Shown here: positions 63,276 through 64,000 of the stretch, piece by piece
Layout of the letters: the number at the start of each line of letters is the position of its first letter
Position numbering within the stretch: position 1 is the first letter of the stretch
DNA from: Microbacterium paraoxydans
GTDB taxonomy: Bacteria > Actinomycetota > Actinomycetes > Actinomycetales > Microbacteriaceae
NCBI RefSeq assembly: GCF_900105335.1
Contig: NZ_LT629770.1
Coordinates: forward strand, 806,001 to 870,000
Reading direction: 5' to 3'
DNA: 64,000 bases
Position numbers and translations under genes: made by a program
The notes under the pieces: generated by a model
Databases searched by the model: none
Seen by the model: only the letters and a program-made list of their open reading frames with translations
Told to the model about the DNA's origin: nothing

Positions 63276-64000
63276 TCAGGTGCGGTGGAACGGGTCCGCG
63301 TACAGCCGCTCCGGAACCCGGAGGACGAACACCGGCGTCCCGGACGCCCAGATCGCGGCGGCACCCGCACGGAGCAGGTCGAGCTGGTCGCCGGACTCGG
63401 CGACGATCTCGACGTCTGCGCCCCGGACGCGGACGGCGGCGCCGTTCACGTCGAACACGCCGTCGGTCACGGTGGGCTCGGGGTACGGCTCGTGCAGTCC
63501 GCGCAGGTCGCCGAGGATGTAGGTCGGGCGGGATCCTTCGGGCGCGGCGAGGACGTGCTTGGGGCGGTCGATGCCGGTGAGCACCAGGGCGGACTCGATG
63601 CCCGCACGGCTGGCACCCATGATGTCGGTGTCGAGGCGGTCACCGATGAAGAGCGCCTTCGCCGCGCCGAAACGGGCGAGCGCCTCCTCGAAGATCGGGG
63701 TCTCCGGCTTGCCCGCCACCGTCGCCAGACGACCGATCGCGGTGTGCACGGCGGAGACGAGAGTGCCGTTCCCCGGGGCGACACCCCGCTCGCGCGGGAT
63801 CGTCCAGTCGGTGTTCGTGGCGATCCACGGGATGCCGCCCTCGTCCTCGGGGACCTTGAGAGCGAACGCCGCCTCGGCGAGATCCGTCCAGGCCACCTCG
63901 GGCGCGAAGCCCTGGACCACGGCCTGCGGCGCGTCCTCGGCGCTGCGCGTGACCGTGTACCCGGCCTTCTGCACCTCGTCGACGAGGCCGTCGCCGCCGA
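63276..64000 (-). CDS. HAD-IIA family hydrolase (NagD-like), 5' end outside window
   Basis: About 241 residues of the C-terminal two thirds. The frame stays open to the window edge (GGDGLVDE before VQKAGYTV), so the N-terminal DxDGV motif is missing only because of the window. FAWIATNTDW-like NTDWTIPRERG, KPETPIFEEAL, FIGDRLDTDIMGA and SALVLTGI match NagD/AraL-type phosphatases. These dephosphorylate small phosphates such as 2-phosphoglycolate or nucleotides. It heads the minus-strand tlyA cluster. Confidence 0.9.
   Translation of the reverse strand, partial: GGDGLVDEVQKAGYTVTRSAEDAPQAVVQGFAPEVAWTDLAEAAFALKVPEDEGGIPWIATNTDWTIPRERGVAPGNGTLVSAVHTAIGRLATVAGKPETPIFEEALARFGAAKALFIGDRLDTDIMGASRAGIESALVLTGIDRPKHVLAAPEGSRPTYILGDLRGLHEPYPEPTVTDGVFDVNGAAVRVRGADVEIVAESGDQLDLLRAGAAAIWASGTPVFVLRVPERLYADPFHRT

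Overview
The window reads as a chromosomal segment of a high-GC actinobacterium, most likely Microbacteriaceae (Microbacterium-like). Support comes from the very high G+C codon use, the frequent GTG starts and ATGA/GTGA overlaps, the conserved actinobacterial order tlyA-nadK-recN-pyrG-NUDIX-xerD-ParA-scpA-scpB-rluB-tyrA-cmk-der, and the DUF222-HNH, DUF2510 and HelR-type proteins. The genus is an inference.

Left chromosomal part (1-15.78 kb). It starts inside a HelD/HelR-type RNA polymerase recycling ATPase. Two tiny proteins, a LysR/SDR pair and a run of large uncharacterised proteins follow. A tightly packed five-gene catabolic operon then runs on the minus strand: agmatine-deiminase-like protein, amidase, C45 acyltransferase, YtcJ-like amidohydrolase and NCS1 permease. 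It is divergent from a TetR regulator, and the shared intergenic region holds several dyads.

Mobile element (15,784-44,825). I interpret the visibly AT-richer middle of the window as one 29-kb transposon. It has 14-bp perfect terminal inverted repeats and is flanked by a 4-bp direct repeat, ATGG. It lies exactly between the CCA end of a tRNA-Pro(GGG) gene and the hairpin that looks like that tRNA's original terminator. Its right end carries three co-oriented genes: two tyrosine-recombinase-like proteins with degenerate active sites and a DDE-type transposase. Cargo includes a HEPN-RES NAD-degrading toxin candidate, a 1,795-aa DUF4011/COG1112 helicase-nuclease, a PASTA/Excalibur lipoprotein, two related PD-(D/E)xK-like proteins, a Ser/Thr kinase, a P-loop GTPase with a small partner, a striking Cys/His-rich DUF2510 protein, a metallophosphoesterase, and a four-gene overlapping operon (MmeI-like N6-adenine methyltransferase, DEAD-like helicase, GIY-YIG nuclease, PD-(D/E)xK nuclease). 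That operon looks like a restriction or defence system. The content is that of a mobile defence island.

Right chromosomal part (44.83-64 kb). After the tRNA come a GNAT acetyltransferase, a hypothetical protein, a YhhN protein, an HslR-like S4 protein, a DUF222-HNH nuclease and a 4 x 25-bp tandem repeat. A long minus-strand housekeeping cluster then runs from a HAD-IIA phosphatase (cut by the window end) to der, with most genes overlapping by 4-20 bases. All functions are read from motifs and family knowledge; no searches were run.
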